A stretch of 21,503 nucleotides of DNA. Source: Pelargonium nanum (Eukaryota; Streptophyta; Magnoliopsida; Geraniales; Geraniaceae). This document shows positions 1-9,406 of the stretch, piece after piece. Position 1 is the first letter of the stretch. Each line of letters opens with the position of its first letter. The stretch spans positions 1 to 21,503 of the forward strand of contig JAYMTF010001751.1 in assembly GCA_036897485.1 (NCBI GenBank), read 5' to 3'. The notes beneath the pieces were generated by a model. The model was not told the DNA's origin. It made no database searches and was given only the letters and a program-made list of their open reading frames with translations. A program made the position numbers and the translations under genes.

Positions 1-29
1 GCATACCGATCCCCATGGATCGGTTATGC
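1..29. repeat. Near-perfect palindrome at left edge
   Basis: Arms of 12 and 13 bases (GCATACCGATCC and GGATCGGTTATGC) are complementary except for one extra base and flank a 4-base centre CCAT. It lies inside the GC-rich possible coding patch, so it may simply reflect coding sequence. No function can be assigned. Confidence 0.5.
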
Positions 30-230
30 CCTCCCATCGCCACCCCACCACCGTTTCCGATAAGACCCTCACTCTCCCCACTCACTCCGTTCCCGACCAC
101 ACCTTTCCCAGCCGCCGCGTTCCCCACCGATACAACATACATGTTCCCTGGTTAACCTTTGCTGGATCGAGTCTGATGATTGAGAAAACAAGCCGCCGCC
201 CCTATATTTGCCGCCGACCAAAACTGTGAA
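1..230. other. GC-rich patch, possible edge of a neighbouring gene
   Basis: This stretch is clearly richer in GC than the AT-rich DNA after it and is open in more than one frame. On the minus strand an ATG at 142 opens a Gly/Val-rich frame (begins MYVVSVGNAAAGKGVVGNG) that runs off the left edge; the DNA upstream of it would then be a 5' leader and 465-600 its promoter. On the plus strand a Pro-rich frame entering from the left edge ends in TAA at 153-155 (ends TDTTYMFPG), which could be the tail of a last exon. No domain is recognisable in either. I slightly prefer the minus reading because a plausible promoter lies on that side, but the strand cannot be settled here. Confidence 0.3.
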
Positions 231-269
231 ATTCTAGTTTCTACTCTCCCCTTGAGAGACCTAACCGCT

Positions 270-287
270 TTTTTTTTTTTTTTTTAC
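270..287. repeat. Poly(T) tract
   Basis: A run of about 18 T (A on the minus strand) lies at the border between the GC-rich patch and AT-rich DNA. It may be a low-complexity promoter element or the poly(A) tail of an old insertion; nothing else supports either. Confidence 0.5.
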
Positions 288-464
288 TAATATAACAAAC
301 TATTAGTCAAATGCTAAATTTAATAACAACTAATTTTTTTAGTTGAATTGTTAATGTGGAAATGGGAATATTTATTTAGTATATAAAAATGGATTTAGTA
401 TTAATTAGTTAATTAAAATCCATGATGATCCATATTTGTTGTGAATGTGTGTGGGTGATGATAA

Positions 465-600
465 TGGCCCCACTTAATTTTCATTATTTTAAAAAACCAC
501 ATAATTTTGATTATTTTAAAAAAGATTGGGCCTATGGCCCACCAAACACAGCAATGATGCACTGGTGGACCACTGTCAAAGCAAACTCTGGGCCCCATTT
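465..600. promoter_or_regulatory. Cluster of GGCCC/TGGGC motifs, possible promoter
   Basis: GGCCC-type motifs occur at about 467, 527-541 (TGGGCC-TAT-GGCCCA, a perfect inverted pair) and 591-596. In plants TGGGCY 'site II' elements are common in proximal promoters of housekeeping genes and are bound by TCP factors; that is family knowledge. An imperfect direct repeat of ATTATTTTAAAAAA (483-496 and 511-524) lies between them. If the patch at 1-230 is a minus-strand 5' end, this would be its promoter. No clear TATA box was seen at the expected distance. Confidence 0.3.
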
Positions 601-699
601 AAGGGATTCCAGATTGCAATGTCCTCCCCACCTCATCATGCACCCCTCTACTTATTTTATTTTATTTTATTTATCAAAAAGTTTTGTCAATTTTTTTTA

Positions 700-2072
700 A
701 AAGTAGTTTTGTCAAATCTTTAAATTGAACATTATAATTTTGAAGAGTTTTGAGGTGGTCTTACGCTTTATGGATCATTTGAAATTTGTTGTGGCGTCCT
801 TCTAATTTTTATCTTTGAAACGGCGAGTCGTGCATAATTTTAAGAGGTTTGTAGAGTATGTGACGATCGTTTTTCTAAAATTACTCACTTTAATACTAAA
901 CGTACTATTTTGTGGCATAAACTAAGGAGAATGCGTACTAACAAAATAAAAACATTGACCTGAAAAACTTTTATTTTGATGATCAAAACTGATGGATAGC
1001 CAAGTGAAAACAAATATTAATTATATGATTTCGTACACAACAACGATAAAAATGGAACTATATCTCTTAATAATCAATATAAGAAATTAGAACCAACTAA
1101 AGAAAAATTTAATATATATAACACACGTACTACCAAATTCACAATCCTACTGCAATCCCAATTTCTAACACAAAACTAAATATACTTGCATTAAAAGATA
1201 TCCATTGAAAAATAAAAATAAAAACTATTAGTTGTGTTGACATTTAAAAAAAACAATGCAACATTGATAATAACTTGGAACAATGTATTTATAAAAGAAG
1301 ATAAGTAAATTTTACAAAATACTCCTTTTTTATTTTATTTATTTTCCATTTTGATTGAGATTATACAAAAATGAAAATAAAAATGAAAACTTATCTGGAT
1401 AAAATTAGATTGGATGATTTCTCTTTCAGAAGTAGGTTTTGTGTTTATGTCTCAACCAACACCAAAACCCCAAAATAGCCCTAGTGATTATACAATAAAC
1501 ATAACCCTAGTTAATTGATCTTGATAAATTTGTATTTTAAGTGAAAGAGACCGTATTTTACATTTGTTTTGAATTTATTATTTTTATCATTTACTCTCTC
1601 TCTCTATATATATTATTTCAAATAGAAATTATTCACATACACCTCAATTTGAATTATAAAATTAATTTATATACTTTGGTCCATTTTCATGTCTCTTATG
1701 TTACCATCAAAACAAATACGAAAATAGTGAAGCTTGCATCACCAAGGCTTTTAAAAGGTGATTTGATATAGTCACTTGCTTTTAAAAAGCCAAGTCTTAT
1801 AGAACTAAAATGCCTATGAAATTTGGTTTCTTGCCTCTTATTTGAGTTTTTTTGGTCGGTTTGGGCTGCACCGACTAAGTTTATAACCTATCCACCATTG
1901 CACATTGCTTTCTAGAATACTCTTATTATTTCCATTTCAGTACTTTTGTGTATATTTTTCTAAATTATATACTCTAAAAATGTATTTGAATCATTTTTAC
2001 ACTTAAAATTTGAGCTAAATATTTGTCAAACCGAATGCTGATTGTAGTATCTACACAAATAACTTGAAAGAA
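700..2072. other. AT-rich intergenic DNA, no gene seen
   Basis: No coding frame with a recognisable protein. The short ORFs here are low-complexity (Ile/Leu/Phe-rich) and end at random stops. The only structures noted are a CT/TA microsatellite at about 1591-1612, a stem-loop at 1746-1791, and a small hairpin with GTCGGT/ACCGAC arms at about 1855-1875. Confidence 0.6.
1746..1791. repeat. Imperfect inverted repeat (stem-loop)
   Basis: The arm GGCTTTTAAAAGGTGA (1746-1761) is matched by its reverse complement with small insertions at 1772-1791 (TCACTTGCTTTTAAAAAGCC), with about 10 bases between them. It may be a remnant of a small transposon or of a foldback. I do not see a miRNA family sequence in it. 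Confidence 0.4.
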
Positions 2073-2467
2073 GAAAGATGATGTTCTTGAGCCACATCCG
2101 AAGATCGAGTCAAATACTTGAAGAAACATATAGAGAGAATTTGATATCAAAGAGGAATGATGGTGTCTTGGGACACATTCGACGATCGCATTAGACAGTT
2201 AGAGAGAAAATTATAGAGAGAATATGACAATAGAGAGGAATGATGATGTTTATGAGTCACTTCCGACGATCAAGTCAGATAGTTAGAAGAAAAAGTCTAA
2301 GAGAAATGTGACTTTAAAGAGGCAAGATAATGTCATTTGGCCACCTCTGATGACCGAGTCAAATAGTAAGAGAGAAAATTATAGTGAGACTATGACAATG
2401 GAGATAAAATATGTATCCAAACCACCACCATCGATCAGATAGTTGGAGAGAAATTTCTAGATAGTAA
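2073..2467. repeat. Tandem repeat array, about 83-bp unit, nearly 5 copies
   Basis: Diverged copies start at about 2073, 2152, 2235, 2319 and 2401 (last one partial), giving unit lengths of roughly 79, 83, 84, 82 and 67 bases. Each begins near GAGGAATGATG (or a variant), carries a CCGACGATC-type core followed by GTCAGATAGTTAGAGAGAAA-like sequence, then an ATGACAATAGA-like end. It has no long open frame. It is a minisatellite, possibly the internal repeat of a degraded transposon. Copies differ at many positions, so the expansion is old. Confidence 0.8.
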
Positions 2468-2879
2468 AGGAGTAAAATTTCGGGAGCTATGTCGTCTCCG
2501 ACTGAATATGTGTTTTTTGAGATTGGAGATGGAAGTCTCATGACTTTAAGTAAGTTGCAATGGATGATTTTAGCCACATCAAGTTTTGCACGCATTTTGA
2601 GACTAATTGTTCTTCAAACGACTTTAAGATGACACACTACATTGATCTGCTGTTTTAATTTTTTATATTAGATACTAATCATAAGATTTGAACCTAGCTA
2701 GATGACAAAGAAAAGAAAAATACTTAATTTTCATCGTAAATACATAACTGATCGAGACATAGTAATGTAATTGCATTATAGTTTGAAAATACACACACTA
2801 GGACATTCTTTAGTTGATCGAATCTATATACAACACATTCGTAAAAGACACATCTGCATGTAACGTTATTCTATTTTCT

Positions 2880-2897
2880 ATATATATATATATATAT
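2880..2897. repeat. (TA)n microsatellite
   Basis: About nine TA units in AT-rich intergenic DNA. The surrounding 2468-3192 shows no gene. Confidence 0.8.
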
Positions 2898-3192
2898 GTT
2901 TAATTAATTTGATATAAAATGTTGTTGCAAATAAACTAATAATTATGCATTGTGTTACCACCAAATGTGTTAATTAACTATTAGATGTTCTAATATAACC
3001 TGAGGTCTTGATTTTGAGTTCCAAAAAATACAATTGTGATAATATTAGATAATTTCGAATTTAAGTAAGTAACACTCAATGTAACTGACATAAATAGAAA
3101 TATAGCTCTTGTTTATCCACTAAAGTTAATGTTGGGTCATTACAAAACTCATGAAATATTGTATACTAGGTGTGCATATATACGTTCTTAAT

Positions 3193-3502
3193 CATCACGG
3201 CATGCTCAGGCTTGGTCAATCTTTTGCCCGCTCTCTCTTTGGTTCATTTGGATCGCTCGGAATGCGTTAGTATTTGATGGTAAACCGACCATCTCGGATG
3301 ATGTTATCCTCCGGATTAAGAGTTTTTCTTTTTCTTTGCTCCCTAGTATTTATGATCCCACTTTTGTAACTTTCATATTTGATACTTGGTGTTCCAACCC
3401 TTACGTTGCTTTGGGTTGATTTATTTTGTACTTTTTACTCTCATTCCGAGTTTTAATAAGAAGTACGGCTTGCTTATTAATATATATATATATACACACA
3501 CT
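3193..3502 (+). mobile_element. 5'-truncated LINE (non-LTR retrotransposon) remnant
   Basis: The segment holds the last ~75 codons of a LINE-type reverse transcriptase polyprotein, its stop, a T-rich 3' UTR and a (TA)n/(CA)n tail ending at about 3500. It is flanked by an 8-base direct repeat, TTCTTAAT, at 3185-3192 and 3503-3510, which may be the target-site duplication. 5' truncation and a simple-sequence 3' tail are expected from target-primed reverse transcription of plant LINEs. The element is dead: endonuclease and catalytic reverse transcriptase domains are absent. Confidence 0.7.
3195..3419 (+). pseudogene. LINE reverse transcriptase C-terminal fragment
   Basis: The frame contains the AWSIFCPLSLWFIWIARNAL block followed by VFDGK, the Trp-rich 'W..W..RN..VF' signature found after the zf-RVT region of plant LINE polyproteins. 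It then continues about 50 residues to a TGA at 3417-3419. There is no start codon or upstream domain; an in-frame TAA lies at 3189-3191, just before the inserted segment. The reading frame is otherwise intact, which suggests a fairly recent or little-mutated insertion. It could in principle be the end of a related reverse-transcriptase-like gene, but the flanking direct repeat favours a LINE. Confidence 0.7.
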
Positions 3503-3510
3503 TTCTTAAT

Positions 3511-4790
3511 GGTTCAAATTTATATATTAATCTTATTAGTTAGATTTATCTTTAACCATTATACACTTAATTTATTTTTATTTTTCTTCTACCAATGTGT
3601 AACTATAACTCCAAAATACTTTTTGAATACTTCTCCCAATAAGTTCCAAAGCCACAAAATCCTGTAATGAAAAAGTTGATGACAAGTCTCCTTTTTCACT
3701 ATTTTCTCTTGAATCTTTCAATTCTTTTGACTAAAAAAAGAGAAAAAAAAAAACCATAAACCTAAATCCAACGGACCAAATATTTTAAAAAAGGTGTTTA
3801 TAGATTTTGAAAAATAAAATAAAAATAAAGAGAGTAATTAATTAAGATGGTGTAAACATCAAAACCCCAATAAAAAAAAAAGTATCATACTAAACACAAA
3901 ATCATTATTAAATTAACTTGTAATTAAGTGACCCCACACGCTATGGAATAGTCCAAAATTAGGTGCTATTGGAATTACAAAATTGACCATTTTAATTATA
4001 GTTTTTAAATTGTGACTCAATTAATTATTTTAATATATATATTTAAAAAGAGAGATCAAAATTGGCGTACCGTCTCTTCGTTGACGCTCCACAAGTTGCA
4101 AAGAAGAGGAAATTTTGAGGGTCCCCTTAGTGACTCTATAGACGGCTCTATATCAAAATATATAACTAATTAATTAATTAAATAAACCCACATATTTATT
4201 TTTGTTTTTAAAAAACTCACACAAAAAATGAATGAACAAATAAGTTCACGCACATGATGGAATTTTTTTATTGCATAATTTAGAAATTAAAATAACAAAA
4301 TGATTGATAAGGGCATTAAACGAAAATAAAAGAAAAAAATCGTTTTATTTAATCTAATTCTGTTCGATGTAAAAATGTTATAAAATACTTAAATGTTACT
4401 TAACAATGAAGATGATAGTTAATGAACTATTACACTTGACATATTCACATGAGAAACCTTCGTGATTTATTATTTAGTTGTCATAAACAATTCTCTTATA
4501 ATTGTCGTGAAATGTGTAGATCGTTGCACTTTACAACCGCAATATGCAAACAACAAGTAAAAAATGTCTCAACTTGAACCCATCAACAATATGCAAAAGA
4601 TTATTCAAATTCCATAAATTTGAGAACACTTTAAATGAGGTGTGTGTATATGGATTCTACTTGAAACAATTATAATGTATCATTTAAATAAAGATGCTCT
4701 GATTTTCAAACAATGCATACGTTCTTCTTATGCGTGTTATTTGCTATAAAATTGTGTGATTTATGATAGAAAAGTGCATCACAAATACAT
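3511..4790. other. AT-rich intergenic DNA, no gene seen
   Basis: No supported gene. Short frames are low-complexity. A slightly less AT-rich spot at about 4065-4150 has no recognisable protein. Confidence 0.6.
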
Positions 4791-4960
4791 TGATTTTCGT
4801 TGCAATCAATAATTAGCAATGACATTGTGTCAGATAGAATTGTCTCTTTGAAACAATTATTGTTAAAAATTTGCTATTGTTAAATTTTCAGTTAGAGACA
4901 ATTATATGCGTCGAACTATCTGTAAACTACAATGAATTTTCAAAGTTGGTCACTATATAC
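4791..4960. repeat. Inverted-repeat structure, possible DNA transposon relic
   Basis: A perfect 10-base inverted pair, AATTGTCTCT (4838-4847) and AGAGACAATT (4894-4903), surrounds an internal palindrome AACAATTATTGTT. CGAACTATC occurs just outside it at about 4913 and again at about 4963. Several similar TTGTC/GACAA words also occur at 4480-4510. Dense short inverted and direct words of this kind are typical of CACTA or Mutator subterminal regions, but I see no terminal signature, so the class is open. Confidence 0.3.
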
Positions 4961-7900
4961 AGCGAACTATCCATAACAAACATCTTTGCCCATTGAAAAA
5001 TTTAAATTTATCGTAAATAAGAAATTTCTTACCGCTGTTATATTTATCAATCGTCGTCTTTTCGATGATGGTTTTAGCAAATCTCTAAAACAATTTGCCG
5101 CACTCATATGACCACTTGTGTGTGTGTATATAATATAGAAGATTTTGGTGTTGGAAATTTGAGATTTAAAATGAGGGACAATGTATTTTTGCTTGATCTT
5201 AAAATAATTATAATTATAAATCAAGTATATGGGGTCCTATTGTCCCTCTATTTTCAATCATCACCCTTAAACCTTGTTTCTAAGTCATTTCATTTTGGGG
5301 CCAATATTTCATCAAGAATAGCATGGGACACTTGCATTTTATAATTAATAGTAAGCTAACGATGAACAAGATAAAAACTAAAACTCACTTCTAAAACGTA
5401 AAAGTACTTACAATTATTAATTTTGCGTTAAAATTGAGATATGCTTCACACATGATCGAACATTTTTATAAATGATTTTATAAATTTGAGTACATATTCC
5501 GTTGAGACATAATTACTATACTATATAAAATATTTAATTTTACAAAAGAGTATAGTCATATTTGTAACTTTGATGCAAAAATTAAAAGAATATGTTACCC
5601 ACAAAAAAAGGAATATGTTGTAAATATTGTACAAAAGAGTTTGTATAAAAAATGTGTTATATACTAAAAAATTACACATAAATTATTTATAGACAATTTG
5701 GCTGAATTACAATGCGTTGAATATACAATTTGTCTAATAAAATGAACTTTACAAGTAAAAAATATAGAAAAAGATGTTGTATTATACATGTCTTATTCGT
5801 TCACTCGAACTTAATATTAAATCACACAAAAGCCTGTAATCTACCGTTTGAATTGTCACACAAATTTATAAAAAAAAATACTGTAAAATACAATATTAGA
5901 CATAAAACCATTTTTCTTTGAAATAAATAGTTGTCTCAATTAGGATGAGTCGGCTGAAAGTTCAAAGTTGACATGAAAATTGAGTCCATAGAGGATGGCT
6001 ATATGCAATTGGATCCAAATAAGTTGAGTCTAATTAATTCAATTTTATGTCAATATTATTATTGATATTAATTATCATGTAAACTACCTACCAACTGTCT
6101 TTTTAATCAATAAATGTTTGTGAATGTTTCTTCAATGCAAATAGGTGAAATTGAGAAGATCTAATATATGAACTGTGTGAGGACCAATTAAAGTGAGCAC
6201 TCAAATTCAAACAAACAAGCTATATGTATATTTATGATTTGAGCCTTTAGAGTAACTCCAACCAAACAAGTAGGGTTCACCTATAATATTTTATCTTTGA
6301 CTCATTATGTTACACACACATATATATTAATTTAAATAATTATAAATGACATATTTTAAACTCATAGAACCAAATCCTAATAAGAATAAACTGATTCACA
6401 ATATGTAATTTGTTAAAATTTGAAATACAACAGTGGAACAACGTAACAAACTGTTTTCCTTTTTACGAGCATATGTAATGCGATTATATAGAAAAATACT
6501 CATAAATTCATAATGAAAATAAAACTTCCAAAAGAGACAAAAAAAAATTTAACCATAGAAGACGTAACAAAACATTTCATTGAAAGAGGAGAAACAAAAT
6601 ATGGAAATAACGTAACAACTAAAATATGATTTGAACCAAAATAATACGAAAAATATCAATTTAACTGTAGTAAACTATCTCACAAATTAGCATAAGGTGA
6701 ATACGGAGATGATAATTTTATTTTTAAGCTGTAAATGAAACGCGCTGATACTATAAATCTAAGTAGTTTTGGAGAATCCTTCAGCGCTCTTGGAATGGTT
6801 TTAGTATCAAGAGGAACTCATAAAGACTTCAAAAAACCAGCTATACTATAAGAGCTAACCCTTAAGCACTAAAAGTTGGGTATACTTTCCCTTTTGGACC
6901 AAATCCTTTGCAATAGTTAGGGGTCACTCTTAACTCTTCTACTCGAACTTCTTGAAGAAGCACGAAGGTACAAGATTAACTGCCAAAATTCAAGATATAG
7001 TTATTTTGTTCGAGCTATATCGAACGGAAGCGGAAGAAAGGTAAACGTATATAGGCGACTCATGTTAAGTTACTCAAAATACGTGAAGAAATGATGATAG
7101 AAAAAAGTAACAAAGGTAAAAAGAATCTATTTTATTATAACAAAATTAAATAATTAAATAAATATACATGATACACTCTATAGCTGTTTTTGTACTTTGT
7201 AGCAATCATGTTCTCACTGACTTGAAGACTATGAGAGCTATTAATATTGATTTTTCAGTTTCCATATCTCCATCACAATATACCATTTTAGTTTTGGATA
7301 TCTAAAAGAAAGTAAATAATGTTATTTTCTCTTCATTTTGTATGTGGCTAGAAAAATGAAGATACATAAAATTCAAAATTTTCCAAATCTTGCAATATTG
7401 AGTATATTACGTTACACAATCATATACTCCATGATAGTAACATTCTGATTAATTTTTTAACAAATTTAGAGTTCATTTTTTTATGAACAAATTGATCAAG
7501 CATAATTTCAATATTGTCAAAAAAAAAGTATCTTCACTTTCATATTCAAAATTACGTAACTAACATTTATTTTTAGAATTTCTAGCAATTTCTTATAAAG
7601 ATAAAACTCTACAATAGTTTTAATTTAATTTATAAATTATTTTTGTTGTTGTTGTTGTAAGATTCCAAACTTCAAATAATTCTTTAACAACCACAAAGTA
7701 CCAAAGTGAAGCATTGGCCTTTGTTTTAATCCAATTTGGAATCCTATGATTAACAACATAAGCAGACAAATAAACAATGTATAGAGAAAAATGAATAACA
7801 TAATAAAAAGAGGGATTAAAATGACATTTCCAAATAAAGAAATGGGAAAATGAAGGGTTGGGATTGTAAAATTGTAATGATGATGATGATTTGAGAGCCT

Positions 7901-8399
7901 TTGAAGAGGTGGGACATTTCTTTTGCTTTCCTTATTTCTCCTTCTCCTTCATCAACTTTTGCTTTTTGGTCCTTTCTTTGGAACTCCATAATTGAAATGG
8001 TGTTCAATTGTACCTATTACATGTGGGTTTTGGTTTAAAGGGTACAAAAAAGATGCATAACCTATGCTTCAAAGCTCCCTTAGTAAGGGACATGCCATCA
8101 CCACCTCCCTCACATAAATCCACAACACATGAATTATATACACATCATAGTTTACTTGGAGAAATCATATTTTGTTAAAGAAGAACAATAGAGAGAATCT
8201 ATAGCACACAACTCTAGAGTGTGCAACTTGAGTTTTGAGCTGAATTGATGTCTAGTAGAAAAGATCAAACTTAAGTTCAACTTGTAGAGCCGTATTTAAC
8301 ATGTGCAAGACGTGCAACTACACTACTAAGAAGGATTCAATTATTTTAATATATTAATTGAAGAAACAAAGAAATCAGAAAAATAAAAACATAGCAAGT
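4961..8399. other. AT-rich intergenic DNA, no gene seen
   Basis: No coding frame longer than about 80 codons and none with a recognisable product. At about 6730-7030 composition is more even and the sequence looks like a decayed insertion, with stops in all frames. TTG-repeat (7641-7658) and GAT-repeat (7877-7890) microsatellites are present. Confidence 0.6.
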
Positions 8400-8570
8400 G
8401 AATACGTCAACGAACATGTCATCATCGTCGTCGACGAGAGTAGCGAATCAAAGCCGGCGAGAACTCGGAGATGAGATCGTGAAATATTTAGTATAGCACA
8501 AGCCCCAAAATGAATGGAACGGCCATGCCGACATGCAAGAGGTGTAAGTTGCTGGTCGTTCAACCCGACG
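8400..8570. other. GC-rich island of unknown origin
   Basis: A sharp rise in GC within AT-rich DNA. On the plus strand an ATG at 8416 starts a 26-codon frame (begins MSSSSSTRVANQSRRELGDE, stop at 8494-8496). A second short plus frame has a CKRCK motif and ends in a TGA at about 8580. The minus strand has a 62-codon frame (8375-8563) and a short hydrophobic frame (VGMAVPFILGLVLY then stop). None is a known protein. The stretch just before it (about 8285-8330) resembles the edge of a dispersed repeat. It may be a broken gene fragment carried by a transposon or a very small gene. Confidence 0.3.
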
Positions 8571-9190
8571 ATATTTTTTTATGATAAATCAATTTGAAGA
8601 ATGATCAATTTAATTTTTAAGTTACACTTCCTTATGAAAAGTGGCGAATTCAAATTTCATCGGACGATTTGAGAAAAAGTAATGTAAAAATAGACTTACT
8701 CATATTTTGTATCCGACCATTAAGTGAACAACTAATAATAAAAGATGAACAATGAGGTATTTAATTCAAATATTATCTTCACTTAGTATGTAGTTTTGGC
8801 TTAAACATAAGTACTAAATTATTTTCACAAGGTGAATGAATTGGAATTTCCATTAAAACTTGAAAAACTACAAAGTCATATCAAATTGAGATGACAAAAT
8901 CCAAATTGCAGATTAGGTCTCTCAACCACAAAGATGATACAGTACAATTAAATTAAAAGAACTTGCTTTTTAGATTTTAACAATGAAGAAAAATGGTTTG
9001 GTGATCAACAAGACAAAAATGGGCCAAACCCAATAGTGGCTTTAGGACTTGACTTCACTCACAGCACAACCAATGCAACACAATTAGGGCAAAATTATAA
9101 GCTTTGCTTTTATCTTTTTGTTAACCTAATACACAACAACATAAAGATAAAGCATCCAATTATTAGAACATAACATTAAAGCTTTGATAA
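8571..9190. other. Intergenic DNA downstream of the clathrin assembly gene
   Basis: AT-rich, with no gene or known repeat recognised. The boundary with the 3' UTR to the right is not resolved. Confidence 0.5.
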
Positions 9191-9406
9191 GAATATTATG
9201 CAACAACTCTTTCTTGATTCTCTTAAATCACCCATATCACTTCTACTATTAAAATCACCTGAAAGTGGTAGTTTCTTACAATATCAACCAATGTTTGTAT
9301 AAACCCAACTTGTGCAGCTATGCTTACTTCTAAATTACACTAAAATCAACTGCACTGTATTTCTAGCTTCTTTTTTTTCCGTTCTTTCGTAATATATAAT
9401 GTCATA
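9191..9406 (-). other. 3' UTR of the clathrin assembly gene (approximate)
   Basis: Follows the TGA at 9407-9409. No perfect AATAAA was seen on the minus strand; AATAAT-like and ATAATATT variants lie near 9155-9200 and T-rich/TGTA-type words lie upstream of them, as in many plant 3' ends. The cleavage site is therefore a guess. Confidence 0.35.

Noticed and set aside
413-723. Overlapping frames of 61-92 codons on both strands
   Set aside because: Low-complexity, no homology recognised, and they cover the GGCCC-rich non-coding stretch.
3386-3667. 93-codon plus-strand frame across the LINE 3' end
   Set aside because: Reads in a different frame from the reverse-transcriptase fragment and through the (TA)n tail; non-coding.
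6730-7030. Compositionally even segment considered as a retrotransposon piece
   Set aside because: No primer-binding site, LTR ends or recognisable polyprotein residues; stops in all frames.
8040-8110. AAAGCTCCCTTAGTAAGGGA, considered as a miR159/319-like or hairpin precursor
   Set aside because: It does not match the mature miRNA sequence, and no partner arm forms a precursor-length hairpin.
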